Positions 47,445 through 58,815 of a stretch of 64,000 bases of DNA are shown here, one piece after another. Below the pieces are notes generated by a model. It was not told the origin of the DNA and ran no database searches. It saw nothing but the letters and a program-made list of their open reading frames with translations. How positions within the stretch are numbered: position 1 is the stretch's first letter; each line of letters opens with the position of its first letter. Made by a program: the position numbers and the translations under genes. This stretch comes from Adiantum capillus-veneris (lineage: Eukaryota > Streptophyta > Polypodiopsida > Polypodiales > Pteridaceae). The stretch is taken from positions 156,254,057 through 156,318,056 of the forward strand of contig CM043952.1 in NCBI GenBank assembly GCA_014529385.2, written 5' to 3'.

Positions 47445-48021
47445 AATATGACCCATGGTGGATACAACATACTTATATACATACACATATCATCGCAAAT
47501 CTTACAATCATGGCTAGTACACCTATGGCTGTAACATAGAAGCTTCCACCTATTATATGAGGCTCCACTCATCGTCGATCTCTTCTTGTTGATGGTTGGC
47601 TTGCACCGCTTCATGGGTCTTTAATAGTTAAATCTTACCTTTATTAGATCCTCACTTGGACTTTCCTTAAGCTCTTAGGATGTTTGTGCTTTGCTCGTCA
47701 CACAAAAATTGGTATGCTATGATGAACAATGCAACAAAGCTCGATCTCAAAATGGCATACATATGTGATCAATTAAAAGAGGGTTAGTGATGTAACTAGG
47801 GCTTGAAGGCTATTGTACGACCATGAGAAAGTGTTATGGAAGATCCTCCACCTTGATGTCAAAAAAATATTTTACTATTGTTATCATAAATTGGAGGTTG
47901 TAACATGTTACATGTAAGCTTTTTTCAGCTCACCACTTGTTGGCTTGTGCAAGAATAGGTAGTTGAGCCAGTGTGGATGATCTATCTTGCACTATCGAAA
48001 GGCCTAGGAAACCTTCTTCTT
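47445..48021. other. unassigned DNA, ends in SINE target duplication
   Basis: Right flank of copia-1. No gene recognised. Bases 48,006-48,021 are AGGAAACCTTCTTCTT, the left target-site duplication of the following SINE. Confidence 0.6.
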
Positions 48022-48165
48022 TTTTTTTTCTTTTGTAGCGGTTTGGGCATTCCTGCTCAGGTAGATACAAGAGTGCGTCTTTGAGAGTCACCCAGCCGCA
48101 ATAGAAACCATGACTTGGGTCACGGAGTTTGAATGCTCCACCATCTAGGCTAGCTCTCATTAACA
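48022..48165 (-). mobile_element. tRNA-derived SINE with perfect 16-bp target-site duplication
   Basis: On the minus strand: A-box-like GATGGTGGAGC, B-box-like GGTTTCTATTG (decayed), then a body with GACGCACTCTTGTATC, and a 3' end GCTACAAAAG followed by an A-rich tail. AGGAAACCTTCTTCTT flanks it at 48,006-48,021 and 48,166-48,181. It belongs to the family at 18,114-18,237. Confidence 0.9.
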
Positions 48166-48181
48166 AGGAAACCTTCTTCTT

Positions 48182-48668
48182 ATTATGGGGTGGTGGGTGG
48201 GATCCATTCATCTGAATGAGAGCTCAAATCCTTTGTTGGAATAGCCTTTTGGACCATTTAGATTGGCATTATTCTATTTTCTCCTCACTCCATCTAGATC
48301 TTCTATGCTATATATAATAGAGCTTAAAATTTTCAAGGAAGGAGAGACTCTTCACGTGTCACACTATGCTGCATTTCAAAGGAAACCTTAAAAAAATGCA
48401 AAAGTGAAAGGTAAAAAATGAGAAGACTTCTGAGTCCTAGAAATGTAAAGTAACAAGGTGAGAAGGCATGAAGGCCTCCTAAGTTAAGGGGAGATGACAG
48501 AGAGTAAGTTTATATATGTGTCCATAATCACATGGAATTTTTGTTGTGATTTAATATAAAATTGTATGATCTATTATACATATATAATCGCAAGTAGTTT
48601 ATATATTACATAGATCCCCACTTAAATACTATGAAAGGTGCACATTACATATCAACAGTTTGAAATAT
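48182..48668. other. unassigned AT-rich DNA
   Basis: No gene or repeat boundary recognised before the fifth 1.58-kb repeat copy. Confidence 0.4.
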
Positions 48669-49668
48669 AATAATGTAACATTAATGGCCTAGTACCTTGT
48701 GTGTAGCGGAAAATAGCATGAACATAGTGAGCATTTCATTAGAATAGATTCCTAATGAGAATAACAAGACTGCTTGGGTGGAGAGAGCAACAAAAATTAT
48801 AACACCTAGTTAGATATCATGAACAATACTTCAAAAGAGAGAGAAATCAAGCTATTCACAACAATTGAGGACCGGATTGACATGGAGCCGGTCCCCTCTC
48901 CAAAAGTCTTTGTATTATGGTTTCTCCCATCAAGAGAGACATTTTACAATACAATTCTTTGTGTTCCTTCAATACTAGCTAGTGCAATGAAGATGGAAAC
49001 TTCAAGAACTAAGAAAAACACATATTAAACTTCAAGCACTAAGCAAAACACGTATTAAACACAACATCAATTCCCTCACGGTCTCAGACCCAAGACCTCA
49101 CACACCTTCAAAGATGGTGAGAGCTAGCAGGGTATGAGAGTAGATTGAGAGGAAGACGGAGTAGTATTACGAGAAAGATGTGCATCTCCTCACATAATCA
49201 CTCATATTAGCATAGCTTAGCTTAGTAATTAGCATGGTAGAGGAGCTGAGCATGCATTGAAGCTTGGCTCTTGGTTGGATTTGCATCACAAAGCCAAGAG
49301 TTGTTGGTGTAGGCCTCCCTTCTCACAAGCTTGGAGTAGGTGATAAGCTTTCCATTAAATCTTGAGAAGGAAAGAGAGAGTCTTCTTCCTTCACACATAG
49401 ACCAGTGTGAGTGTGTATGCCATAATGCCTTTGAAAAATCATCCCCCTCTCTCTCCTAGTCAACCCCTCTTGCTATTTTCTCCTTCTGACACCCCATTGG
49501 TCCATGACAGGCTTAGCCAATGAAATTTATGCAGCATAAGTGATAGCCTTCTGACATGTGTCCCCCTTTCCCCTTTTGTGAGAGCTTTAGGAAATTAATT
49601 AATGCAACTAAACCCTCATTGGACCCCTTTGTCTCCTGGCCAATAGGAATCAGGCAAGCCATTGGATT
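48669..49668. repeat. fifth, diverged copy of the 1.58-kb repeat (first ~1 kb)
   Basis: Begins TAATGTAACATTAATGGCC and follows array units through CATGGAGCCGGTCCCC, the TAGCATAGCTTAGC region and CTCCTGGCCAATAGGAATCAG, then breaks at 49,668. More diverged than the tandem copies, with small indels. The break is the gypsy-2 insertion point. The remaining ~600 bp of the unit is not found downstream in this window. Confidence 0.92.
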
Positions 49669-50578
49669 TGTTGAGGATAAATCAAACAGGCGCCCAACTG
49701 GTTGGACAGGTAACCGGACACCACATTTGTAGTCTATTATTTTGTCCGAGCTAGTGTAGTGATACTCTATGTAAATCCTGATTCCAGAGTAATGGATCAA
49801 TTCCATGAGTTGTAATGCTATAATGATATTTGTAAAGGTCCATGTAAACCGGCCACTGGCCATTTAGATTACCCTAGGTATAAAGGTCAATAACTTTGTG
49901 AAAAGGAGGCTTATCTTTAGAAGAAGTGGGAGCTCAAAAAACGTACGCTCAAGCTACGAGCTGCTCCAACCTTGTAATCATCGCAGTTAATGAATGGGTA
50001 ATCAGTTTTCAAATCCAAAACTTGCATTGTGTTCCTCTTTCTTTGCTCTTTCATTCTAGTGTAACCATTGTCAGTTTTGCTGTGGTTCGCGACTGTGTGT
50101 CTGTGAGCTGTATTACATATTTGAGTGCTTAAATTGTTTTTTATAGTCGTTTTGACGAAAGGAGAGTGTTCTTAGACCATAGGACGACAGATATGGATAG
50201 TTCTGTTGCAGTTTTCAGGACCTTTTTCATGATGGGTCATGATTTTGGTACCTTGTCGGATTGCAACTAGACTTTCTAGGATAGTGTCCCTAGGTGTCCT
50301 AGACCTCCTCCTAAAGTTTCGTTGCATTTCGAGTCCGTTCGAGTGCCGAAATGGCGTGATGACCTAGAGCTGTGCGAAAGGACATATGCAAATTTCCCTG
50401 ATCATTGAGTGTTGGTTTGCTTGTTGAGCTAGTGTGTTTTCTTGTTTAGGTTCACTTCTTGAGATTGACGATCTCATAGAGTCTCCCTGCCCCATCTAAG
50501 TCAGTTTCCCTGAGTATTGACATTATGTTAGTGCCAAAAAGCTATGCTGCAGACGTTCGTTGCGGCGACCCGCTAACA
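49669..50578 (+). repeat. gypsy-2 5' LTR
   Basis: About 910 bp, TGTTGAGG to GCTAACA, placed by the break in the flanking repeat and the primer site. The start is certain to within a few bases. Confidence 0.88.
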
Positions 50579-50579
50579 T

Positions 50580-50597
50580 TGGCGCTGTTGCCGGGGA
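50580..50597 (+). other. gypsy-2 primer binding site, tRNA-Asp
   Basis: TGGCGCTGTTGCCGGGGA differs from the gypsy-1 site by one base. Confidence 0.88.
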
Positions 50598-51128
50598 TAT
50601 GATCCTTAGATGGTGAGTGACCTAGTGCATATTTAGAGCGTTTTTTTTTCTAAGATTTGTCTCTCCATTCCATTTACACTTTGACAGTGAAGCAGCTAGA
50701 CACGGGGTTTAGTGCTTGGTAGAGTCTAGAAGTCGAGGACTTGCTAGATCTATTCTTGAGAAGTAAAGAGGGTTGTGAGTGAGATAGCCAAAAGCATTTC
50801 ATTCTTTGATTTTCTCTATGCTTTCAGAGTGCTGTTCCGTTTTTCGCTTCGACTTTATTTTGTACCGTTCAGTTTGTTTTTATTTCATGTTTCATTTCAG
50901 TACTTAGGAGTAGGATAAGTAGAAACTACCACCATCAAATTTGAACTAAAAGGTTGAGGAAAAAAAGGGTGAAAACCATATTTTGGCCAAAACGACCATA
51001 ACTTTGAAATTATAAAAATTTGATGGTAGGGACCTCAAAAGTGATCCAAATTCAAAAATTTGTGGATCAAAACCATCAACATACTCTCTAGAATCAATCT
51101 GGAAAGTTTGGCAAGAATCTATGGAGGA

Positions 51129-52966
51129 ACATGGATCGCGATCCATGTACCCCAAAAAACCATTTTGGGTGAAAAGTGACCAGTTATAGTGAGCATCAAT
51201 GGGAAATGCTCTGATCAAGTTTGCTTGAATAAAAACTCAAAAATCACTTCAAAATTGGCTACTAGGGAACAAATAGTATAACAGGCATGGCAGACACAAA
51301 ATTGAGCAAATCTTGAGATTTTGGGATCCAAATTCAAAAAGGCGTGAGATTTGGCTTCTATTGGGCATAGAGAACCAACAGAACAAAATTCATGAAAAAA
51401 TGTTGCCAAACATGGATCGCGATCCATGTACCTTTTTGGCATTTTGGGTTGATATTTGACAAGTATATCCCTGATATCATTTGAAACAACTTTGCCAAAT
51501 GGGACCATGTCAAAAAATTGACAAAAGTTGGTCAAAATAGCCAAATACAGAAACTAGTCAAAAACCGCAGGGCAGACATAAAAACTCACTTTTGACTAGG
51601 AAAAAGTTGTCCAAATTCAAAAAAGATTTGGGGAAGAGTATCACCATAACATGAACTTCAAGCTGACCAAGTTTCATGTCAAAATGTGGTCAAACATGGA
51701 TCGCGATCCATGTACCACATGAAAATTTTTGGAAATTTTTTTGGCTAAGATTTGAGCAGGGTAGCTGAGACATAGACAAACACTTTTCCAAAAGAACCAT
51801 ATGCAGAAAAGTTATAAAGAGTGGTCAAAAGAGCCAAAAACTAAACATTGTCAAAACTGTTGCAGCAGACTGTAGAAGTCACTTTTGGTTGGGCAAAACT
51901 GATCCAAATACAAAATTTTTTGTGGAGCAAGCTACAAACATCACAAGCTATTAGCACACCAAACTTTCAGATCCAAAAGTGGTGGAACATGGATCACGAT
52001 CCATGTATCCCTGAGAATTTTTTGGACAGAAACGTTTTCAGCCTGTAGGCAGAGACCATTGTGAACAAAAGTCCCCAAGGAAATTTTGTCAAAAAAGTTT
52101 AAAAAGTGGGTGAAAAGAGCCAAAAACACTGCAAAGAGGAAGACCCTAAAACAGACCTAGGGATTGACTTTTGCCTGACCTAAACAAGTCCAAATCAGAC
52201 AAAAACCATATAGCAAGGATCAGTGGACCAAGGGGAATTTGTGTGCCAAGGTTCAATAAATCTGACACATAGGTACATGGATCGCGATCCATGTTCCTTT
52301 GTCACACACTGATATGAAACTTGCACCATAGCTAGAGGAAATCACCAGGAGTCTAGTGGTCTTTTCAAAAGTGAATTTGGATATCAAAAACCTGTCCAAA
52401 AGCCCAGACCTACAAGGTACTCTGAGCAAGTGCCAGAACTGACCTAATTTTCAATCCAGAGGTCCATTTTCAAAAAAATTGATACCATAGGACCTACTAA
52501 TCATGCTGATTCGAATGATACCAAGAGAAGTCAATTTGGGCACCAAACATGGATCGCGATCCATGTACCCATAGGGATAGCTTGAGTTGAAACTTTCCAG
52601 ATCAGTAGCACTTACACAAGAAAACATATCCCCAAGTCCAGTTTTGGAAAAAATTGAGCAAATTTGGGTCAAAAGGGAACAAAACAGGTGATAGACTGAA
52701 AACCGCAGTACAGACCTAGTGTTGGCCATTTGGCCTGTTGAAACAAGTTCAAATCCAAAAAGATTTGAGATTTAGCTTGTGGAAATAGTCAAGAACAAAC
52801 CCCTAAGAGGACAAGTCCGGATGTGGTTGAACATGGATCGCAATCCATGTACCTCAACCTTAGAATTTGTTGAAAATTGGTATAGAGCCTGCACATGACC
52901 TTGTCTACACACAGTAAAAATTTGGAGGAAAACATATTGACAGGGAACATGGATCGCGATCCATGT
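51129..52966. repeat. gypsy-2 leader palindrome array
   Basis: The 20-bp palindrome ACATGGATCGCGATCCATGT occurs at 51,129, 51,410, 51,694, 51,987 (CACG centre), 52,275, 52,547, 52,831 (CGCA centre) and 52,947. Distances are 281, 284, 293, 288, 272, 284 and 116 bp. Six of eight are perfect, and the other two change only a CpG base at the centre. Text around each site (GTCAAAA, CCAAATTCAAAA, then AACATGG) hints at ancient tandem duplication, but only the palindrome stayed intact. Confidence 0.96.
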
Positions 52967-53366
52967 ACCTCTCAGCATAGTGGGGGTATCTGAGTTGATG
53001 ATCTTGTAGACATACTTGAGGACATCCCAAATCTCAAGTTGAGCTAAAAATACCTTCTGGAGACCAAGATACAAGACAAAGTTCCTATTTTTTGGTCCTG
53101 AGACTGTTTTGAGTGCCGTTTCGAGTGCAGTTCACTAAAAGTGCTCTAACTTTTGATAGAAAACTCCAAATTGAGTCAGGTATAGCTAGGAAGAAAGCTT
53201 CCTAGATCCAAACTTTTAGGGTACCCCAAAACCAGTTTCCAGAGACCAAAAAGTTAGAAATTCCTAACTTCTGAGAGACCTCACCAGGGGCAGCAAGGGA
53301 TAGGTTGTACTAAGCCAAAGTGGGATTGTCAAGGACTATCTTGAGACTTTTGAGTGATCCTTAATC

Positions 53367-55082
53367 ATGACAAATCATCCACCTCCAGGGTTTTCTACTC
53401 CACTCAGAGACATGAAAAACGCTGCAATGCCGACAACACTGGGATTGGGAAAATACATAGAGGAGAGACATCCTCTACTCAACAAACTGAACGTGAGATT
53501 CATAAAATCCAATGAATCCATGAGAGTGCTTACAGATTACACCCATGAGGGATTATATAGATTCACAAACGGGGATCCATATATCTTCTACAAGTGTGTA
53601 GAGCCCTATGCTAGAGAGTTGACCACCCATAAGAACCTCTCTGCATTCACATATACAGATGCCCACGGAGTGCAAGTTTTAATGGTAGATAAGTATGGAC
53701 GTGAGTACAAACTTGTTGATCCCATTGACCTCAAGAGATATGCATACAAGGGTACTTCAATCTCTACTTACTTTCAGTCAAAAATGATGCTAGAGCGCAT
53801 ATTAGGGAGGATTCTGCCAGGATTCTCTCCAAGATGCGAGGATAGGCCGAGAGTTGTCTTTCCAAGAGACCACGGATTGGTTAAATTAGTGACTAAACCA
53901 CAATTAAGACCATACCAAGTGGCTCAATGTGTCAAGACAAAATAAGATGGGTCAAAGGATCCATATGCTCATGTCTTTCTCTTCAAACAAGTGTTGAGAG
54001 ATGAATAGATTACAGATTTCCATACTCAGTATGAGGGATTCAGGTTGACATTAGAAGGAACAGCTTTGACTTGGTTCCAACCACTAAATAGAGATGATTT
54101 TCCAAACATAGAACAACTCTTACAAGAGTTTGTAGAGGAATTCTTGAAAAGGGGAATCAAACATAACACCGTGTCCCAAATCTACACTTTCAAACAAAAA
54201 GTGAAGGAAGCTTTGCTTTGCTTCAAACAATACATTGATAGATGTCCTATGAGAGAGCTACCGCAAGATGAGAGGCTATCAGTTCTCTTCATAGAGGGCT
54301 TGAGGAATGAAACTCTAAAAAAGGACCTACATCTAAAAGGATGCACGACGTTTGATCAAGTCACTAGAGAAGATCTATATCTAGTTGACAATTGCAAGGC
54401 CTATGGAGAGGTGACTAAAGATACAGACAACACGACTAGTAGTGTCTCTTCTCCAAAGAGCGAACCCACCACAAAGCAAGATGTTCAAATTCCTTGGGAA
54501 CCAATCATTGATCAAGTGGTCAAGAGGGTAATTAGAAGAATAAACCAAGGCTACATACAGGACCCGAATGTACGACATCCTCAATTGAGGATATGTAATA
54601 CTTGTGGAGGGGATCATCCCACTCCATGGTGTAACACTCAAACAAAGCCACAACGTGTGCTAGGGCAACAACCACCTGTTTTGAATGATGGTAGAGTAGT
54701 AGTCAACTACTCTCAGCCAACGTATGTGCCGCAACCCATGAAAAACCAGTACTTCTCGGATGCGAATACGCTCATGTTCATAGCCAATCATCATGAGTAT
54801 GGGTCAAAGAATATTCTTATCAAGCAAGAACAACCATTGGCTGGATCACCATCTATGAAACAAGAAGGTCCATGCTATGAATGTGGAGGTGATCATTGGG
54901 CACAAAGTTGTCCAAAGAAGGGTCCACAAATAGAATTATTTGTATTCTGTGAACGTTGTGGTATAGACCATCTACGCCAACATTGTGCTAAAAATCCAGA
55001 CTACAAAGGGAAAGCAACAATGAATGTTGTAGGCGTGATGCCTTCTTCAAGTGGATCCGAGGTAGAACCGCCATTCCTTTAA
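53367..55082 (+). pseudogene. gag: gypsy-2 gag (two in-frame stops)
   Basis: One frame from ATG 53,367 to TAA 55,082, with stops at 53,943 (TAA) and 54,006 (TAG). It shares with gypsy-1 gag the VDKYGREYKL segment, the capsid region (ALTWFQPLNRDDF, then EEFLKRGIKHNTVSQIY) and the C-terminal zinc knuckles. Here three CCHC knuckles are intact: CNTCGGDHPTPWC, CYECGGDHWAQSC and CERCGIDHLRQHC. Gag builds the particle and binds element RNA. The next ORF starts in the -1 frame, as in gypsy-1. Confidence 0.9.
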
Positions 55083-55084
55083 AC

Positions 55085-55550
55085 GTGATGACTCGAGCTC
55101 AAGCTCAAGAAGCTGCCAAAAACAAACCAGCTAAAATAGACACATTGCCTGTTCAAACAGAATTTGAGAACAAACCGGTGAGAAGCTTCAGAAGAAGATT
55201 ATTGAAAGGCAGACGGGAAAAAATGAAAGTAAAGAGGCTGAAGGAGAAAGCATCTTTGGAGATTGAATTAAATCAAACAAGAGAGCAGCTTAGACAAGAG
55301 CAATAAAGGAACAAAAACACAAAGGGACCTAAAGAGTCAAAGACTAACTCAGGAGGTTCAGTCTTGGTCGAAAAAGTAGTTGAACCTTTGGATGTGATCT
55401 TGAAAGCTTATGAAGCTAGGTTAAAACCCAACCAAACCCAAGAGGATAGATGGCTAACGTACCCTCATCCAGGGTATGAAAAAGAGAGGTTGCAAATGTG
55501 CAAGGAGCTCATCTAGAAGGCCCAAGCTCTTATGGAACCACATGTTCCAG
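55085..55550 (+). pseudogene. gypsy-2 gag-pol linker, truncated
   Basis: Frame -1 relative to gag: MMTRAQAQEAAKN, a basic-charged stretch, stop at 55,304, then ILKAYEARLKPNQTQ in the same frame. Homologous to 28,546-29,100 of gypsy-1. Cut by copia-2 at 55,552. Confidence 0.8.
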
Positions 55551-55551
55551 A

Positions 55552-56273
55552 TGTTAAGTATGGAGACTGATTTACCCTTGTAATTTTCTGTGGTAAAAGC
55601 GCACATTTGTAACGCCCCCATTATGAGGAGAAGCCATCGTGCGTGAAGGAAAATCACTCACCGAAAACCAAAATTTTCACGGACAAGAATCAGGGGCAAC
55701 TTTAAAGGCCTCGGGGGCGGAGGCCCCCGAGACTTTTTTTTGCCAGACTATTATGACCGAACGGCGGCCGGAAAGTGGTTGAAAAACAACCGGTTGGTTG
55801 GCCGGTGGTCGGAAGTCAATGGCCGGTGGCCAAATTCAAAAGCGGACTTGTCTTCTCAAGGGTAGCCACACATGGGCGGATTGGAGGGTCCGATTGGACT
55901 TATTCGCACAAGGGCGGCTACACATGGCTATCTCTCATAAGAGAGGGCAGCCCTTTTGGCCTATAAAAGGAGGCCATTTCTACACACATTTCATAGTGTG
56001 AAGTTGATGCAACAAGGTGAGTGTGAGGTGGTGAGAGTGAAGCAAGGCGGGAGCTCCATTAAGGGTATAATCCCTTTGTAAACTACTTCTTGTTTTGAGG
56101 TACTAAAGCCATTGAGTGGCTGCTTTCCCGTGGACGTAGCCCACATTGGGTGAACCACGTATATCGTGTGTACTCTCTCTCTCTCTACTCTATAATCTCG
56201 TGTATATAAATCTGTCTCTCTCCATTAAGTAATCTACTCAATTATCTATTTAGCTACGTCTTATTTCCTAACA
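55552..56273 (+). repeat. copia-2 5' LTR
   Basis: 722 bp, TGTTAAG to CCTAACA, with TATAAAA at 55,962 and GGGGGCGGAGGCCCCCG forming a short hairpin near 55,713. Confidence 0.94.
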
Positions 56274-56275
56274 AC

Positions 56276-56287
56276 TGGTATCAGAGC
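56276..56287 (+). other. copia-2 primer binding site, tRNA-iMet
   Basis: TGGTATCAGAGC, 2 bp after the LTR. Confidence 0.93.
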
Positions 56288-56346
56288 AAGATTTGCTCGT
56301 AGCTAAATTATCTCAAGGAAAGGATTCCTTGAATTGAGTGGGAGTT

Positions 56347-58815
56347 ATGGCGGAGGAAGGGAAGCTCAAGATTGAGAAGTTCAACGGCAAAAACTACCAG
56401 CATTGGAAGATGCAGATTGAAGACTATCTCTACCAGAAGGACCTCTATTTGCCACTAAGCGGTCTTGCGAAGAAGCCCGCAACAATGGCAGATGAAGCAT
56501 GGATTGTCCTTGATCGAAAGGCACTGGGAACAATCCGGTTAAGCTTGGCGTCAATGATGGCCTTCAATGTTTCGGAGATGAAGACCACGGAGGACTTGAT
56601 GAAGTCACTTGACGAATTCTACGAGAAACCATCGGCATCCAATAAGGTATTTCTTATGAAGCACTTGTTCAATCTAAAGATGGCAGAGAATGGTTCAGCT
56701 GCAGAACACCTAAATGACTTTAACACAAACATAAGTCAACTTCGATCGGTGAAAATCAATTTCGATGACGAAGTGCGAGCTCTCCTTATACTATCATCTC
56801 TACCGGATAGTTGGGACAGCCTTGTGATCGCTGTAAGTAATTCTATCTCTGGCGCAAATACTCTTAAGTTTGATGATGTTGTGGGTGTTCTCCTAAGCGA
56901 GGAAATGCGAAGGAGAAGCACAGGAGAATCATCAAGTGCTGCACTATCAGTGGAAACAAGAGGAAGGCTTAAGGAGAGGTTCAAAAACCAAAAGGGTCGT
57001 GATCGCTCAAGGCGGAGCAAGTCACGCACAAAGTCAGTTCTTGAATGTTGGAACTATGGCAAGAAGGGCCACGTCAAGAAGGATTGCTCGTCCAAGAAGA
57101 AGAAGGAGACAGAGTCTCAAGACAACAAGCCAACATTGGAGGCCAATGTGGCAGGTAAAGTAGAGCAAGATGCTCTAATTCTCTCATTAGACAATGTGTC
57201 TAATTCCTGGATAGTAGATTCTGGGGCTTCATTCCATGCGACACCACACAAGCAACATTTCCAAGACTACACCAAAGGTAATTTTGGGTATGTATACTTG
57301 GGAGATAATGAAGCTTGTGAGATTGTCGGCAAAGGTACAGTTTCTGTCAAAACTGCTAACGGAAATGAATGGAAGCTTAAAGATGTTAGGCATGTTCCTT
57401 CTCTTCACAAAAATTTGATCTCTACACGACAATTGGAAGATGAAAGTCACAACATTGCATTCGGAAACAAACGGTGGAAGATCTCAAAGGGATCTTTGGT
57501 GGTTGCCAAGGGTGAAAAAGTCGGTACACTTTACTTGTGTACTGTTAGCACGCAACCTTCAGCTTGTGTAGCAACTACAGAAGTTGACAGTGCGGTGTGA
57601 CACTACCGACTTGGGCATATGAGTGCCAAAGGAATGCAAATCCTTCAAACAAAGAAGCTTCTACCAGGTTTGAAAGAAGTGGACTTAGAGTTTTGTGAAG
57701 ATTGTGTTTATGGTAAACAAAAAAGGGTAAAATTTCAAAAATCAGGAAATGAAAGAAAAAATAAAAAACTTGAGTTGGTTCATTCTGATGTTTGGGGTCG
57801 TGCAAGTACACCATCACTTGGTGGCTCATTGTACTATGTAACATTCATAGACGATGCGACTAGAAAAACATGGGTTTATGTCATGAAGAATAAATCCGAT
57901 GTATTTTCCATATTTCAAAGGTGGAAAGCCTTTGTGGAGAATGAAACAGGTACCAAGGTTAAATGCCTCAGATCCGACAATGGAGGCGAATATTGCAGCC
58001 AAGCTTTTGAAAGCTTTTGTGCTAGCAATGGCATTCGGAGGCAAAGGACAACCCCAAGGACACCTCAACAAAATGGGATTTCGGTAAGGATGAACAGGAC
58101 AATCATGGAACGAGCACGAAGCATGCGGCTACATGCAGGCCTACCGCTTGAGCTTTGGGCGGAAGCTGTAAGTACGTCTGTGTACTTAGTCAATCCGTGA
58201 CCCTCAACGGCATTGGATGGGGGAGTTCCAGAAGAGGCATGGACAGGTAAACCGGTGAATTATGCATTTCTCAAAGTGTTTGGGTGTGAGGCTTTCATGC
58301 ACATAGATAGAAGCCTAAGAACAAAGTTAGTTGCAACGTCCAAAAAGTGTTTCTTCATTGGCTATGGAGAAGGAGACTTTGGGTATCGCCTATGGAATCC
58401 TAAAGATGGTAAAATCTTAAGGAGTAGGGATGTAATTTTTAACGAACAAAATATGTACAAAGATTACTTGGAAAGAAAACAAACAAAAGAAACAGGTGAT
58501 GAGTACATGGAGCTTGAGGACGGTGAAGACTCAAGGACTGCAAACGGTGACAATGTGCAACAACGTCAACCAAATGAGGAGCCTCAACCTATTCCCCGAA
58601 GATCTACAAGAGCAAGTAGACCTCCAGAAAGGTTTGTTCCTTCCTTCAAGCATATCTTGATCTCAGATTCTGGAGAGCCTAAATCATATGAAGAAGCTAT
58701 GCAACATGAATGCAAAGAAGAATGGACGAAGAGCATGCAAGTGGAGATGGACTCACTACATCGCAACCAAACATGGGATTTGGTTGAGTTGCCTAAAGGT
58801 AAGCGGGCACTTCAA
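56347..58815 (+). pseudogene. copia-2 gag-protease-integrase
   Basis: One reading frame from ATGGCGGAGGAAGGG with two in-frame stops, TGA at 57,598 (a Trp codon in copia-1) and TGA at 58,198. Gag has the UBN2-like region and a knuckle CWNYGKKGHVKKDC. Protease has an intact WIVDSGASFHATP. Integrase has the H2C2 finger (HYRLGH, CEDC) and Asp residues in HSDVWG and RSDNGGEY. The third acidic residue, Glu in copia-1 ISERMNR, is Val here (ISVRMNR). The frame continues to about 58,815, ending at the start of RT (DLVELPKGKRAL). Confidence 0.92.

Larger units (their letters stand above)
49669..55551 (+). mobile_element. Ty3/gypsy element gypsy-2, 5' part only
   Basis: A relative of gypsy-1: 5' LTR, tRNA-Asp primer site, palindrome-bearing leader, gag and the start of the gag-pol linker. 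It is cut at 55,552 by the copia-2 LTR. No protease, RT, integrase or 3' LTR follows within the window. The leader is longer than in gypsy-1 (2.8 versus 2.1 kb) and its palindrome differs. Gag is alignable throughout. Confidence 0.93.
55552..58815 (+). mobile_element. Ty1/copia element copia-2, 3'-truncated
   Basis: Same family as copia-1. The 5' LTR (55,552-56,273), PBS and gag-protease-integrase are present. The element stops abruptly at 58,815 after GCGGGCACTTCAAA, where copia-1 continues into RT. RT, RNase H, polypurine tract and 3' LTR are absent. The following DNA is unrelated repeat, so a deletion or rearrangement removed the 3' half together with the rest of gypsy-2. Confidence 0.93.

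Noticed and set aside
55074-55090. TTTAAAC slippery heptamer at the gypsy-2 gag end
   Set aside because: It lies in the wrong phase: in the gag frame the codons are CTT TAA ACG, so it cannot act as X XXY YYZ.
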